Assembly (NCBI RefSeq): GCF_900109145.1
Contig: NZ_FNYY01000018.1
Location: forward strand, 33,579 to 97,578
Source of the DNA: Marinovum algicola
Lineage (GTDB): Bacteria; Pseudomonadota; Alphaproteobacteria; Rhodobacterales; Rhodobacteraceae
Direction of reading: 5' to 3'
Length of the DNA: 64,000 bases
The notes under the pieces were generated by a model. The model did no database searches and was not told the DNA's origin. It was given only the letters and a program-made list of their open reading frames with translations. Position numbers and translations under genes: made by a program. This document shows, one piece after another, positions 17,184-25,344 of this stretch. The stretch's first letter is position 1. Every line of letters begins with the position of its first letter.

Positions 17184-18168
17184 TCAGCGCCGCACGCTCA
17201 GACGCGCCCAGCCCGGCCAGCGTCCGAAGCCCCTGCGCCATGTCGGGCAGCGACGCCGGATCGCACCAGAGCGCCGCCGGACCCAGCACCTCCGGCAAGG
17301 CGCCGGCGCGGGCTGCCAAAACCGGGCATCCCAGCTCCATCGCCTCGAGCGGCGGAATGCCAAACCCTTCGTGACGCGAAGGAAACACAAAGCCAGCCGC
17401 CCCTTCGTAAAGCGCCCGCAAGGCACCGTCAGACACCCGCCCCGGGGCGATTACCGCGCCCGGCCGTGCCTCGGCCAGCCCCGGCGCCGCGCCGCCCACC
17501 ACCACCAGCGGCGGCAGGTCGCCAGCCAGCCCATGGGCGGCGACAAGCGGGGCAATGTTCTTGTTGGGCGAGCGGTTGCCGACGCAGAGCAGATAACCTT
17601 GGCGGCCGAGCCCGAGGCGGCCCAGAATCTCCGGCTCCGGGGTCACGTGCCGCACATGGTCGGCGGCATTTGGCACCCGTGAGAACCGCGCCGCATCCAC
17701 CCCCAGCAGCGCGCTCAATTGCCGGGCGGAATGGCGGCTCACGGTCACCAGCGCGGCGGACCGGCGCGCCAGTGGCGGCCGCAGCGTGCGATGCAGGGCA
17801 CGATACCGCCAATCATAGGCTTCGGGGATTTCCCAGAGGTTGGCATCATGCAGCACCAACACCTGACGCCGGTGCAAAAGTGGCCCGGAATTGCCCGGCG
17901 AAAACAGCACCCGGCCGCGCGCCGCGCGTCGCAGCGCGGTCTGCTCCCAGGCATGGCCCCGCCCGCCGGGCAGCCGGTGCAGCTCGACCGCCTGCCAGCC
18001 GGGATGCTCTGCCCCCTCGGGCGCATAGGCCACCACCGGGCCGAGACGCGCGCGCAGCGCCGGATCCGTCGTCAGGCGCTGATCCAGGGCGGCCACGATT
18101 TGGCGACCGAAGCGCTGCACGCCCGACGTCGCCTGGCTCAGAAACCGGGCGTTGATCGCCAGCCTCAT
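17041..18168 (-). CDS. Glycosyltransferase family 4
   Basis: 375 residues, GT-B fold. The N-terminal half opens MRLAINARFLSQATSGVQRF. The donor-binding half has CVGNRSPNKNIAPLVAA, then VFPSRHEGFGIPPLEAMELGCPVLAA, the EX7E-type motif of retaining GT4 enzymes. It adds a sugar to the growing lipid-linked repeat unit in the cytoplasm; donor and linkage are unknown. Its start overlaps the stop of the upstream GT4 gene (ATGA). The C-terminal 48 codons run under the convergent acyltransferase gene; the family domain ends at about that border, so the tail may be dispensable. Confidence 0.88.
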   Translation of the reverse strand: MRLAINARFLSQATSGVQRFGRQIVAALDQRLTTDPALRARLGPVVAYAPEGAEHPGWQAVELHRLPGGRGHAWEQTALRRAARGRVLFSPGNSGPLLHRRQVLVLHDANLWEIPEAYDWRYRALHRTLRPPLARRSAALVTVSRHSARQLSALLGVDAARFSRVPNAADHVRHVTPEPEILGRLGLGRQGYLLCVGNRSPNKNIAPLVAAHGLAGDLPPLVVVGGAAPGLAEARPGAVIAPGRVSDGALRALYEGAAGFVFPSRHEGFGIPPLEAMELGCPVLAARAGALPEVLGPAALWCDPASLPDMAQGLRTLAGLGASERAALIKAGQAQAAGYRWARSLDLLLPVLFRAGAGGVPALRPSDAGGLRRTG

Positions 18169-19310
18169 GCCGCCACACCGGCCCGCGAAGCGCCATACAG
18201 CGCCGTGGTGTCCGGCCCCAGCCGCGCCTGCGCCCAGGCGCCAAGGTCGCTCGTCGCCGCGCCCTGCCGCAGCTTCGCCAACCGCGCTGGGCTGCGCGAC
18301 AGGTCGAGCATTTCGCGCACCAATGCCGCCGGGTCGCGCGCCGGCAGGATGCGGCCGTTGACGCCATCGCACAGCACCTCGTCGATGCCCGGCAGGTCGT
18401 TGATCAGAACCGGCACCCCCGCCGCGAGGGATTGCACCGCCACCCGTGGCAATCCCTCGCGCTCGGAGGCCAGAAGCGAGATGTCGGCCAGCGCCAGCAG
18501 TGCCTCGGGATCGGCGCGATGGCCGCAGAGCGTCACCCGGTCGCCAAGGCCAAGTTGCGCCATTGTGCGGCGAATGCGCGCCTCCTCGGGCCCGGCGCCG
18601 GCCAGGATCACCCGCATTTCCGGCATCAGGCGCCGTAAGGCCGCAAAGGCCCTCAGGAAGGCCACATGGCGTTTGCGCGGTTCCAGAGCGGCCAGCATCA
18701 CCGCCACCGGCGGGCGTGGCGCACCGGGCGGCAGGTGCAGGAGGCTGCGCCAGTCGGGCGGCGGCCGGGCCTCGCGAAACCGCGCCAGATCCATGCCCGA
18801 GCGCACACAATGCAGCCGCCCGCGCGGAGCGATCCCGGCCGCCGCATAGGCCTCGCACAGCGCCCGGCTGACCCCGATGAAAGCGTCGGTGCGCCCCGCC
18901 ACGGCCCGCTCTGCCGCCAGGTAGACCCGTCGCCGCGCCGCGCTCACATGCGCCCAGGGCAAGAGGTGCAGGCCATGAATGACCCGTGCTTCGGGCACCA
19001 CATCGGCGGCCAGACGTCCGAGAACGCCGGCCTTGCTCTGATGGCTGTGCACCACATCCGGGGCCAACCGCAGATACAGCCGTCGCAATGCCGCCAGCGC
19101 CCGCGCATCGGCGTAGGGCCGGATCGGATGCACCATTTCGGGCAGGGCGATACAGCGAACGCCGGCGGCCGCGGCCAGCGCGGCGTCGGCCTCGGCGCCA
19201 TGCACCAGCACCACCTCGTGACCGGCCTCGGCCTGCCAGCGACAACAGGCAAGCGTGTTCTCTTCCGACCCGGCGCGAAGCAACCGGGTCACGACATGGA
19301 CGATGCGCAT
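18165..19310 (-). CDS. Glycosyltransferase family 4
   Basis: 381 residues. The opening MRIVHVVTRLLRAGSEEN with the glycine-serine loop, HSHQSKAGVLG, and the donor site LAALEPRKRHVAFLRAF then SLLASEREGLPRVAVQSLAAGVPVL (EX7E) identify a GT4 enzyme. It acts in the cytoplasm on lipid-linked repeat units. The ribosome site GGAGGG lies 6 nt before the ATG. It is first of a two-gene minus-strand unit and divergent from the sulfotransferase gene. The 79-bp gap between them contains a consensus CtrA box. Confidence 0.9.
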   Translation of the reverse strand: MRIVHVVTRLLRAGSEENTLACCRWQAEAGHEVVLVHGAEADAALAAAAGVRCIALPEMVHPIRPYADARALAALRRLYLRLAPDVVHSHQSKAGVLGRLAADVVPEARVIHGLHLLPWAHVSAARRRVYLAAERAVAGRTDAFIGVSRALCEAYAAAGIAPRGRLHCVRSGMDLARFREARPPPDWRSLLHLPPGAPRPPVAVMLAALEPRKRHVAFLRAFAALRRLMPEMRVILAGAGPEEARIRRTMAQLGLGDRVTLCGHRADPEALLALADISLLASEREGLPRVAVQSLAAGVPVLINDLPGIDEVLCDGVNGRILPARDPAALVREMLDLSRSPARLAKLRQGAATSDLGAWAQARLGPDTTALYGASRAGVAA

Positions 19311-19328
19311 CGCGCCCTCCTTGCGGCG

Positions 19329-19344
19329 TTAAACCCGCATTAAC
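19329..19344. promoter_or_regulatory. Consensus CtrA box in a divergent polysaccharide promoter
   Basis: TTAAACCCGCATTAAC is TTAA-N7-TTAAC, the full CtrA recognition pattern. A further half site TTAAC follows at 19361-19365. It lies between the divergent glycosyltransferase and sulfotransferase genes, 19 bp from the former start and 46 bp from the latter. CtrA controls motility, exopolysaccharide and gene-transfer-agent genes in Rhodobacterales; binding here is inferred from the motif. Confidence 0.55.
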
Positions 19345-19389
19345 CTTGGGCGTGTTTTCCTTAACAAAACGCAAACGCGAGGTGATCTG

Positions 19390-20082
19390 ATGCGCGGCCT
19401 TGTCTATATTCACGTACCGAAATGCGGCGGGTCGAGCTTTGGCGCCGCGCTGCGGCTGCGCTATGTACTGTCGCAATCGACGATCCCGCTCGGCCTCGGC
19501 GATCCGCGGCTCGACGGCATGGCGCATATCCTCTCGGACTACGACCACCGCGACATCGTGCTTCAATGCCTGCTGCAACGCCGGGTGCGCTGCATCGCCG
19601 GGCATGTGCGCTATGATCCGCGACTGCACGCCAGTTCGGGCTATCAGTATGTCACTTTGTTGCGCGATCCGGTGGCCCGGTTCGTCTCGCATTATCACTA
19701 CCTTCAGCGGCGCCACCCGGACCCGGCCCGTGCCGCCACGCTCGCCGCCTTTGTCGAGACCGAAGAGGCGCGCCACATCGCATCGCAATACCTGTTCTAT
19801 TTCGCTCGTGAGACGGGGCCAAGCTGCCGCAACCTGCCGGCGGCGCTGCGGCGCGCGCATCAGAACCTGGCCCGGTTCGCGCTGATCGGCGACCTGGCGG
19901 ACCCGTCAGGATTTGCCCGCGGGCTGCGCCAGTTGACCGGCCTGCCGCTGCCTGTGCTGCACCGCAACCGCGCTCCGGTGCCGAAAGAGCTGACCGGGGA
20001 ACTGCGCCGCCGGATCGAGGCGCTGACCGCCGCTGACCGGGCGATTTACGACGCCGCCCGCGCCCTGCCGCAGGCGGCCTGA
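19390..20082 (+). CDS. Sulfotransferase family protein
   Basis: 230 residues. The 5'-phosphosulfate loop is HVPKCGGSSF (8-17) and the 3'-phosphate site is LRDPVARFVSHYHYL (91-105), the two PAPS-binding elements of carbohydrate sulfotransferases. It should transfer sulfate from PAPS to a polysaccharide or its lipid-linked precursor. The setting inside the exopolysaccharide block suggests a sulfated polymer. AGGTGA precedes the ATG. Its stop overlaps the start of the next gene by one base, so the two are coupled. Confidence 0.85.
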   Translation: MRGLVYIHVPKCGGSSFGAALRLRYVLSQSTIPLGLGDPRLDGMAHILSDYDHRDIVLQCLLQRRVRCIAGHVRYDPRLHASSGYQYVTLLRDPVARFVSHYHYLQRRHPDPARAATLAAFVETEEARHIASQYLFYFARETGPSCRNLPAALRRAHQNLARFALIGDLADPSGFARGLRQLTGLPLPVLHRNRAPVPKELTGELRRRIEALTAADRAIYDAARALPQAA

Positions 20083-21356
20083 TGCCTGCGTTGTCGCCGC
20101 TGGTGCTGTTGCTGGTCTGCTGGGGGCTGACGGTCGCGGTTGCCTGCCTCGCGCTGGCCGCGCCCGAGGCCTTCGATCTGGTGCCGGTCTTCATGGCGCG
20201 GCATGATCTCGATCCGGCGGCCTTTACCGGCCTTGGCGCGCTCTGGCATGTCACCGCGCTCTCGGCCTGGGTCGTCGGCCACCTGGCGGCCTGTACCGCC
20301 CTGCCCCGCCGCGTCGCGACCCGCAGCGTGCCAGACCTGTCGCGCGCCGCGTGGCTGACCTTTCTGGCAAATCTCGTGCTTCTGGCGGTCACCCTGCTCT
20401 GGATCGGACTTACCGCGCGGCAGCTTGGCGGATTGCGGGCGCTGGTGATCCTGACCACGGCGGAGGCCATCACCGCCCGCGAGTTCCTTTTGCAGAACAA
20501 GCTGTTCACCGGTATGCGCCTGTTCTACGCCGCGCTGCCCGCCACCGGATGCCTGGCCGCCGCGATCCTTGTGGCCGGGCGGGGCCGACTTTCGAGGCGG
20601 GCCCACGCCCTGTGCCGCGCGACCCTGCTGATGAACCTCGTCGCCCTGACGCTCTTGCCCATCGTGATGAGCCAGCGCCTGTTGCTGCTGCAATTCACCC
20701 TCTCGGCCTATCTCGCCGCCTGCCTGATCCGCCGGCGTGTCTTTGCCCTGCCCTGGCTGATGACCGGCGCAGCGCTGTTCCTGACCGTCTGGGTGCTGCG
20801 CGAGACGCTGATCAACCCGGCCGTCGCTACCCAGGCCGTGCCGGTCGGGCTGCAAAAGCTCGCCTTCTACACGGTGAACGATCTTTGGAACGGCTTTGCG
20901 CCGATCTCCTCGGATGTGCCGCGCACCTGGGGGGCCGAAACTTTTCACGGGCTGGCGGTGCTCACCTTTACCGACGGTCTCGTCGATCACGCGATTCTGC
21001 CGCTGGCCCCCGCCATCGACGCGGTCAGGGGAGGCGGTGCTTTTCCAATATTTACAGCGCCTTACGTAGATTTTGGCCCCTTCGGAGGGGCCATCGTGCT
21101 CGTCGGGCTGAGCTTTGGGCTCCGGCTGCTCTTTCACCGTGCGCAAAGCAGTTTCCTGGCCACCATCGCCTATGCCCAGTTCGGCGCGGCGCTGCTGTTT
21201 TCCTCGCACGGGCCCTATCTCCTGCACCAGAATCTCTTGGCCTCGCTCATCGTTGTTGCTGTGATCCTGCGCCTGGCGCGACCGGCCGTGCGCACCCGGG
21301 CCGAGATCATCCCGCTGTTCCTTCCGCGACGAGAGATGGCCCGTGACGCCGCCTGA
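20082..21356 (+). CDS. Polytopic membrane protein, probable polysaccharide polymerase (Wzy-like)
   Basis: 424 residues with about ten to eleven hydrophobic segments and a central extracytoplasmic stretch (about 255-330: FYTVNDLWNGFAPISSDVPRTWG to APYVDFGPFGGAIVLVG). This is the layout of O-antigen or oligosaccharide repeat-unit polymerases. Wzy proteins share little sequence, so the call rests on topology, on the PYVDFGPFG segment and on its place between sulfotransferase, acyltransferase and flippase genes. It would link lipid-borne repeat units at the periplasmic face. Coupled to both neighbours. Confidence 0.6.
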   Translation: MPALSPLVLLLVCWGLTVAVACLALAAPEAFDLVPVFMARHDLDPAAFTGLGALWHVTALSAWVVGHLAACTALPRRVATRSVPDLSRAAWLTFLANLVLLAVTLLWIGLTARQLGGLRALVILTTAEAITAREFLLQNKLFTGMRLFYAALPATGCLAAAILVAGRGRLSRRAHALCRATLLMNLVALTLLPIVMSQRLLLLQFTLSAYLAACLIRRRVFALPWLMTGAALFLTVWVLRETLINPAVATQAVPVGLQKLAFYTVNDLWNGFAPISSDVPRTWGAETFHGLAVLTFTDGLVDHAILPLAPAIDAVRGGGAFPIFTAPYVDFGPFGGAIVLVGLSFGLRLLFHRAQSSFLATIAYAQFGAALLFSSHGPYLLHQNLLASLIVVAVILRLARPAVRTRAEIIPLFLPRREMARDAA

Positions 21357-22359
21357 GCACCTCGAGGGACTGCAATCGCTGCGCGCGCTGGCGGCGCTTC
21401 TTGTGCTGATCGGACATGTGCGCGCCGAAGCGGCGCATTACTTTGCGCTCGACCTGCCCGGCGCGGCACTGCCCTGGACCCGTGGTGTTGATATCTTCTT
21501 CATCATATCGGGGTTCATCATCACGCTTTCCGCGGCCCGCTTTGCCGCCCGCCCCGGCGCCTTTCTCTGGCGCAGACTGCGCCGTGTCGTGCCGCTTTAT
21601 GCGCTGTTCACCACGCTTATGGTGGCCCTGCTGCTCGCCGCGCCCGGCTCGCTGAAATCCACCAGCCTCGATCCGGCGCAAATCGCCAGCTCTTACCTCT
21701 TTCTGCCCTATGAGCGGGCTGACGGCCGCATTGCCCCGGTGCTCTCGCTCGGCTGGACGCTGAATTACGAGGTCTTTTTCTACGCGCTGCTCGCTCTTTG
21801 CCTGGCCCTGCCCCGCCCGTTGCTGGCCTGCTGCGCCGGACTGGCGGCGCTTTGCCTGCTCGGCCCGGCGCTACCGCAGACAACGGCGACGGTTTTCTAT
21901 GCCAATCCGCTGATCCTTGAATTCACCTTCGGCATCGCCCTCGCCCGCCTCTGGCAATGCGGGTTTGTCCGGCCCTCGGCGCCACTGGCGGGGTTGGCTC
22001 TGGTGACCGGCCTCGCGTTGCTGGTGGTGCTGCACCAGACCGCCCTGCCCCGCGTCCTGGCCGCCGGCCTGCCCGCCACGGTGATTGTCGCGGCCGGCAC
22101 GCTATTGGCACCCGATCGCCACTTGCCGCTGCAATCGATCGGCAACGCCTCCTATGCGCTTTACCTCTCCCATCGATTTCCCCTGCGTCTGGGAACACTG
22201 GTTCTTGTGCCAGTGATGCCGGCGCATCCGTTGGCGGCGCTGGTCTTCTGTGTCCTGCTTGTCGGCCTCTGCCTTTGGGCCGCGCGCGCGGTGCATCTCC
22301 ATGTCGAACGCCCGTTGACGGCAAGGCTCGGCCCGCGCCCCACCCGGCTGGCCGCATGA
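21343..22359 (+). CDS. Acyltransferase family 3 membrane protein
   Basis: 338 residues, a second polysaccharide O-acyltransferase. The opening LEGLQSLRALAALLVLIGHV (His in GH near 26) and RGVDIFFIISGFIITLS are typical, as is SLGWTLNYEVFFYALLAL. About ten membrane helices follow. The start is a GTG that overlaps the preceding gene by 14 bp; no other start fits the family opening. The stop overlaps the flippase start (ATGA). It may acetylate a different sugar from the enzyme at 16083-17183. Confidence 0.85.
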   Translation: MTPPEHLEGLQSLRALAALLVLIGHVRAEAAHYFALDLPGAALPWTRGVDIFFIISGFIITLSAARFAARPGAFLWRRLRRVVPLYALFTTLMVALLLAAPGSLKSTSLDPAQIASSYLFLPYERADGRIAPVLSLGWTLNYEVFFYALLALCLALPRPLLACCAGLAALCLLGPALPQTTATVFYANPLILEFTFGIALARLWQCGFVRPSAPLAGLALVTGLALLVVLHQTALPRVLAAGLPATVIVAAGTLLAPDRHLPLQSIGNASYALYLSHRFPLRLGTLVLVPVMPAHPLAALVFCVLLVGLCLWAARAVHLHVERPLTARLGPRPTRLAA

Positions 22360-23516
22360 CGGGATGGGCCATTCTGTTGCAATGGTCGCGGCTGGGCCTC
22401 TCGGCCGCGATCTTTCTCTTGGCCGCGCGCCTTTTGCCGCTGGCCGAGATCGGGGCCTTCGCTACGGCCTTCGCCCTGCCAAAGCTGCTTCAGACGTTGC
22501 ACAAGGCCGGAGTTTGCGAACTTCGCATCACCGCCGAGGCGCCCGACCGGCCGATCTTCCTGCTGTCGCTTGCCACAGGCCTTGCCGCCGCCCTGCTCTG
22601 TCTTGCCGCGACTGCCGTTCTGCCCGCCGACAGCCGGCCGCATCTCCTGGCGCTTACCGCCTTGCCGCTTCTCAACGCGCTCGCGGCACCTTCGGAAGGC
22701 GCGCTGCGCCGCGCCCTGCGCCTGCATGCCCTGGCGCTGCGCACGCTGGCAGCTCAGGGCCTCGCGGCCGGGCTCACGCTCTTTGGCCTGATGCAAGGAT
22801 GGGGCGCCTGGAGCCTGACTGGCTTTGCCCTCGCCAATGCCGGGCTGAATGCCGCCTTCAGCCTCGTGCTTGCGCCGCCGCGCCTGACCGCACGCGGCCC
22901 TGCCCTCCCGCTTATTCCCGAGCTGGCGCGGCTTACCCTGCGGCCGCTCTTGAACGCGGCGACCTTTCCGACCGTGCAATTTCTGATCGGCCTCGCGCTC
23001 GGGCTGCCCGCTGCCGGCGCTTTCCAGATCGCGGCGCGGCTGGTCGAGCTGGTCGATACACTGGCCCTCGCCCCGCTGCGTTATCTCGCCCTGCCCCGCT
23101 TCAAAGCGATGGTTGGCACGGCAGGTTTCGCAGCGAAACTGCGCCAGAGCGTCTGGCGCGTGGCGCTGATTGTCGCGGTGGTCTACCCGGCAACCGCGGC
23201 GCTCGCGCCCGCCGTTCTGCCGCTCCTCGGGCCGGAGAAAGCGCAGGCCGCCTTGCCGCTGCTGCCGCCGCTCTTGCTGACCGGCGCGCTTTCGGCCGTG
23301 CTGATGCCCCTGATCCAAGCGCTGGTCGCGCTGGGTCAGAGCGGCCTGCCGCTGCGCCTCGCGGCCGTCAACTTCGGTCTTTCGCTTACGCTGCTGCTGC
23401 CGGTGCTGACTCACCCCCAGGCGCTCTGGGCCCTGCCGCTTGGCCAAACCGTCGCGGCGCTGGTCTTTCTGCGTCAGGCCCGCACAGCCAACGCGACGCT
23501 GGCCCACCGAAGTTAG
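22356..23516 (+). CDS. Polysaccharide flippase-like membrane protein (Wzx/MATE-type)
   Basis: 386 residues with about ten to twelve membrane helices, alanine- and leucine-rich. The order of helices and the central segment FPTVQFLIGLALGLPAAGAF, then RLVELVDTLALAPLRYLALP, match polysaccharide-biosynthesis flippases of the MOP superfamily. It would move the lipid-linked repeat unit across the inner membrane. The long in-frame extension back to 21957 lies inside the acyltransferase gene and is not used, because the ATG at 22356 overlaps the upstream stop. A parS-like palindrome (23125-23139) lies within the gene. Confidence 0.78.
   Translation: MTGWAILLQWSRLGLSAAIFLLAARLLPLAEIGAFATAFALPKLLQTLHKAGVCELRITAEAPDRPIFLLSLATGLAAALLCLAATAVLPADSRPHLLALTALPLLNALAAPSEGALRRALRLHALALRTLAAQGLAAGLTLFGLMQGWGAWSLTGFALANAGLNAAFSLVLAPPRLTARGPALPLIPELARLTLRPLLNAATFPTVQFLIGLALGLPAAGAFQIAARLVELVDTLALAPLRYLALPRFKAMVGTAGFAAKLRQSVWRVALIVAVVYPATAALAPAVLPLLGPEKAQAALPLLPPLLLTGALSAVLMPLIQALVALGQSGLPLRLAAVNFGLSLTLLLPVLTHPQALWALPLGQTVAALVFLRQARTANATLAHRS
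23125..23139. repeat. parS-like palindrome 1
   Basis: GTTTCGC-A-GCGAAAC, a 7+1+7 perfect inverted repeat inside the flippase gene. It is the outermost of five copies spread over 4.8 kb next to parAB; see the copies at 23542, 24794, 25300 and 27907. Confidence 0.5.
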
Positions 23517-23541
23517 TCAGAACCTATGACCCACTTTTCCC

Positions 23542-23559
23542 GGTTTCGCATGCGAAACC
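23542..23559. repeat. parS-like palindrome 2
   Basis: GGTTTCGC-AT-GCGAAACC, an 18-bp perfect palindrome in the short gap between the flippase gene and the spike-fibre gene. Here the two arms are separated by 2 nt. Confidence 0.6.
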
Positions 23560-23587
23560 CCGGGGCCCTGCGTGTCCCGGGCCGCTT

Positions 23588-24931
23588 TCAAAATGGCGAA
23601 ACCGAACCGCCGCTCGCCGCCGACACCCCGCCCGCCACGGCCTGAAACCCGCGGGTAAAGACGGTGCCCGAATTCGCCTCGATCGCGAGGTTGCTGGCGG
23701 CGCCAGCGGCGTCGCCCACCGCCTCATACAGCCACATCACGCCTTCGAACGAACATTTGTAGGCCACCGAAGTGCCATCTACATCGCGGGCCACCGCCCG
23801 GCACCCGGCCAGAAAGCTGGTCGTCTGCTGGATGCAATGGACCTCGGTTCCGTTGCGCGAATGGCCAAAGCCGCCCCCCAGAACAATCATCCTGACGGCG
23901 TCGTGACTGGTCAGCGCATTGCAGGATGTCGCGCCAAGCGCGCCATTGTCAAAGCCGGTGCAGCGCTCCATCAGCACATGCATTCCGGCGACGCCGTCTT
24001 CGTGAAAATTCCAGCCGTCCTTGGCCCCGGCACTGGCATCACAGTCGAAAAACGCCAGGAGCCCGCTGGTCCGCCGCAGCCGCGCGGCATCCTGGGCCGC
24101 AGAAGGCGTGGGCGGCGCGGAATATCGAAACGAAGATTTCACCGCCACCACGTTTCGGCTGGCCATCGCATCGCAATGCAGCGCGCCGGAAATGCCGCCC
24201 TCGCAATGGACATTCTCGAGGTAAAGATCCGCCGCATGGCTCAGGAAGCGCGCCCCGTGGAAGCTTCGCATCAAGGCGATGTCGCCCGGCCCCGGCGCGC
24301 CGCCGATGTTGACATGCACGGTGCCGCCATCGTCGCACCAGCTGTCGGGCGTGGCGGTGCAAGCCGCCACATCGGCAACCTCGGCCAGTTCGGTGTAGTG
24401 CCCGCGCGCGGTCAATACATCGGTCCGAAACACCCGGCTGACCGCGCTTTTGATCGTGCTGAAGGTGCCGCCCTGATCCATCCAGCTCACCTGCCAGGGT
24501 CCGGTGCGATATCGCACCTCGCCGCCCCAGCCGATCACCGCCACCGGCTGCGACGGCTCGTCATTTCCGTTGCGGGTAAAATCGCTTTCCGCATACAGCC
24601 CCGGTTTGACGATCACACGATACGGCGCCTCCGTGGAATTGCCCGCCACGAATGCCGCCCAGATCGTGCGCTTGGCATTGGCAAAATCACCGTCGGCGGC
24701 ACCGAGCCCGGAGTTTGCGTCGTCGCCGCTGGCGGCGTCGACATGAAAGGCCGCGCCCGACCAGATGGCCGGATCGACGAGATCGCGCGGGACGGTTTCG
24801 CTGCGAAACCCGCCGATGCCACGGGTGATCCGAACCGGATGGGCCTCGCTGTTCCAGCCGAGGCCCGCCGGCAAAGGGACAGGCACCTCGGCGGAAAACT
24901 GTGGCCGCAGGTCTAGCCCGACCCCCAGCAT
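23588..24931 (-). CDS. Putative GTA/phage-type head-spike fibre (beta-helix) protein
   Basis: 447 residues without signal peptide or membrane helix. After an N-terminal docking-like stretch (about 1-55), FHVDAASGDDANSGL and RTIWAAFVAG mark the start of a right-handed parallel beta-helix like those of phage tail spikes and polysaccharide-binding fibres. Turn-rich repeats continue to the glycine/serine-rich C-terminus. Its start overlaps the stop of the spike-base gene (TGATG). In Rhodobacter capsulatus the GTA head spike is a base plus fibre pair (rcc01079/rcc01080) that binds host capsule. Fibre homology is inferred from the partner and fold; no catalytic site is evident. Confidence 0.6.
   Translation of the reverse strand: MLGVGLDLRPQFSAEVPVPLPAGLGWNSEAHPVRITRGIGGFRSETVPRDLVDPAIWSGAAFHVDAASGDDANSGLGAADGDFANAKRTIWAAFVAGNSTEAPYRVIVKPGLYAESDFTRNGNDEPSQPVAVIGWGGEVRYRTGPWQVSWMDQGGTFSTIKSAVSRVFRTDVLTARGHYTELAEVADVAACTATPDSWCDDGGTVHVNIGGAPGPGDIALMRSFHGARFLSHAADLYLENVHCEGGISGALHCDAMASRNVVAVKSSFRYSAPPTPSAAQDAARLRRTSGLLAFFDCDASAGAKDGWNFHEDGVAGMHVLMERCTGFDNGALGATSCNALTSHDAVRMIVLGGGFGHSRNGTEVHCIQQTTSFLAGCRAVARDVDGTSVAYKCSFEGVMWLYEAVGDAAGAASNLAIEANSGTVFTRGFQAVAGGVSAASGGSVSPF
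24794..24810. repeat. parS-like palindrome 3
   Basis: GGTTTCGC-T-GCGAAACC, a 17-bp perfect inverted repeat inside the spike-fibre coding region, near its 5' end. It codes for GFRSETV, so it is compatible with the reading frame. Confidence 0.5.
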
Positions 24932-25200
24932 CAGACCAGCCCCTTGAGGCCCGTGGCGGTGGTGCCGGTCGCCAGGACGCGTGCGGCCCGCAGCGGATAG
25001 ATCACACCCGGGCTCAAGCCCGGCAGGGTCACGTCGCTGCCATCGGGAAAGCGCACCGCGACATCGCCGACCGTGCTCACCATGAGCGCACGGGGCAGGG
25101 TGGCAAGGTCGGTCGTGTCATCGGGGGTCACGTCGAACCCGCCGGTAACCGGGCCATTCAGGCTTTGTGCATGGCTGGCAAAGGGGTCGTTGATCGGCAT
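24931..25200 (-). CDS. Spike base protein, RCAP_rcc01079-like
   Basis: 89 residues. The sequence follows the small spike-base family of the Rhodobacter GTA: NDPFASHAQSLNGPV, then VTPDDTTDLATLPRALMV, GDVAVRFPDGSDVTLPGL, and the end RAARVLATGTTATGLKGL. In the GTA this protein anchors the head spike to the capsid. Start chosen at 25200 because GAGGAG lies about 8 nt upstream; the 14-residue extension is not family-like. No other GTA or phage structural gene is in the window, so the pair stands alone beside capsule-type genes and the replication module. Confidence 0.75.
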   Translation of the reverse strand: MPINDPFASHAQSLNGPVTGGFDVTPDDTTDLATLPRALMVSTVGDVAVRFPDGSDVTLPGLSPGVIYPLRAARVLATGTTATGLKGLV

Positions 25201-25293
25201 CAGGGAACTCCTCGGTCTGAATACCGCCCGGAGCATCCGCAAGCCTCGTTACCCGCGGCAGAACAGAGCGCCCGCAGCCCGTTGCGCATGAAA

Positions 25294-25320
25294 AAGGGGG
25301 TTTCGCAGCGAAACCCCCTT
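25294..25320 (-). terminator. Strong terminator after parB, built on a parS-like palindrome
   Basis: A perfect 13-bp stem with a 1-nt centre. Its core is parS-like copy 4, GTTTCGC-A-GCGAAAC (25300-25314), extended outward by five G/C pairs and A/T pairs. On the minus strand a run of T residues follows, so it is a good intrinsic terminator for parAB. It separates parB from the spike genes. Confidence 0.75.
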
Positions 25321-25344
25321 GCCCGACATGCCGGATCAGGTGCG

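Noticed and set aside
17041..19860. Reading the 939-codon minus-strand frame as one fused protein
   Set aside because: Only the C-terminal 375 residues are protein-like (GT4). The upstream part is the shadow of the second GT4 gene and of the sulfotransferase gene in another frame or strand; the internal ATG overlaps the upstream stop as expected for coupled genes.
22364..24916. 850-codon plus-strand open frame
   Set aside because: Overlaps the flippase gene in another frame and the spike-fibre gene in antisense; composition and lack of any motif mark it as non-coding.
23588..24931. Calling the beta-helix protein a polysaccharide lyase
   Set aside because: No signal peptide or clear catalytic residues, and it is coupled to a spike-base-like gene; a structural spike fibre is the better reading, though enzymatic activity cannot be excluded.
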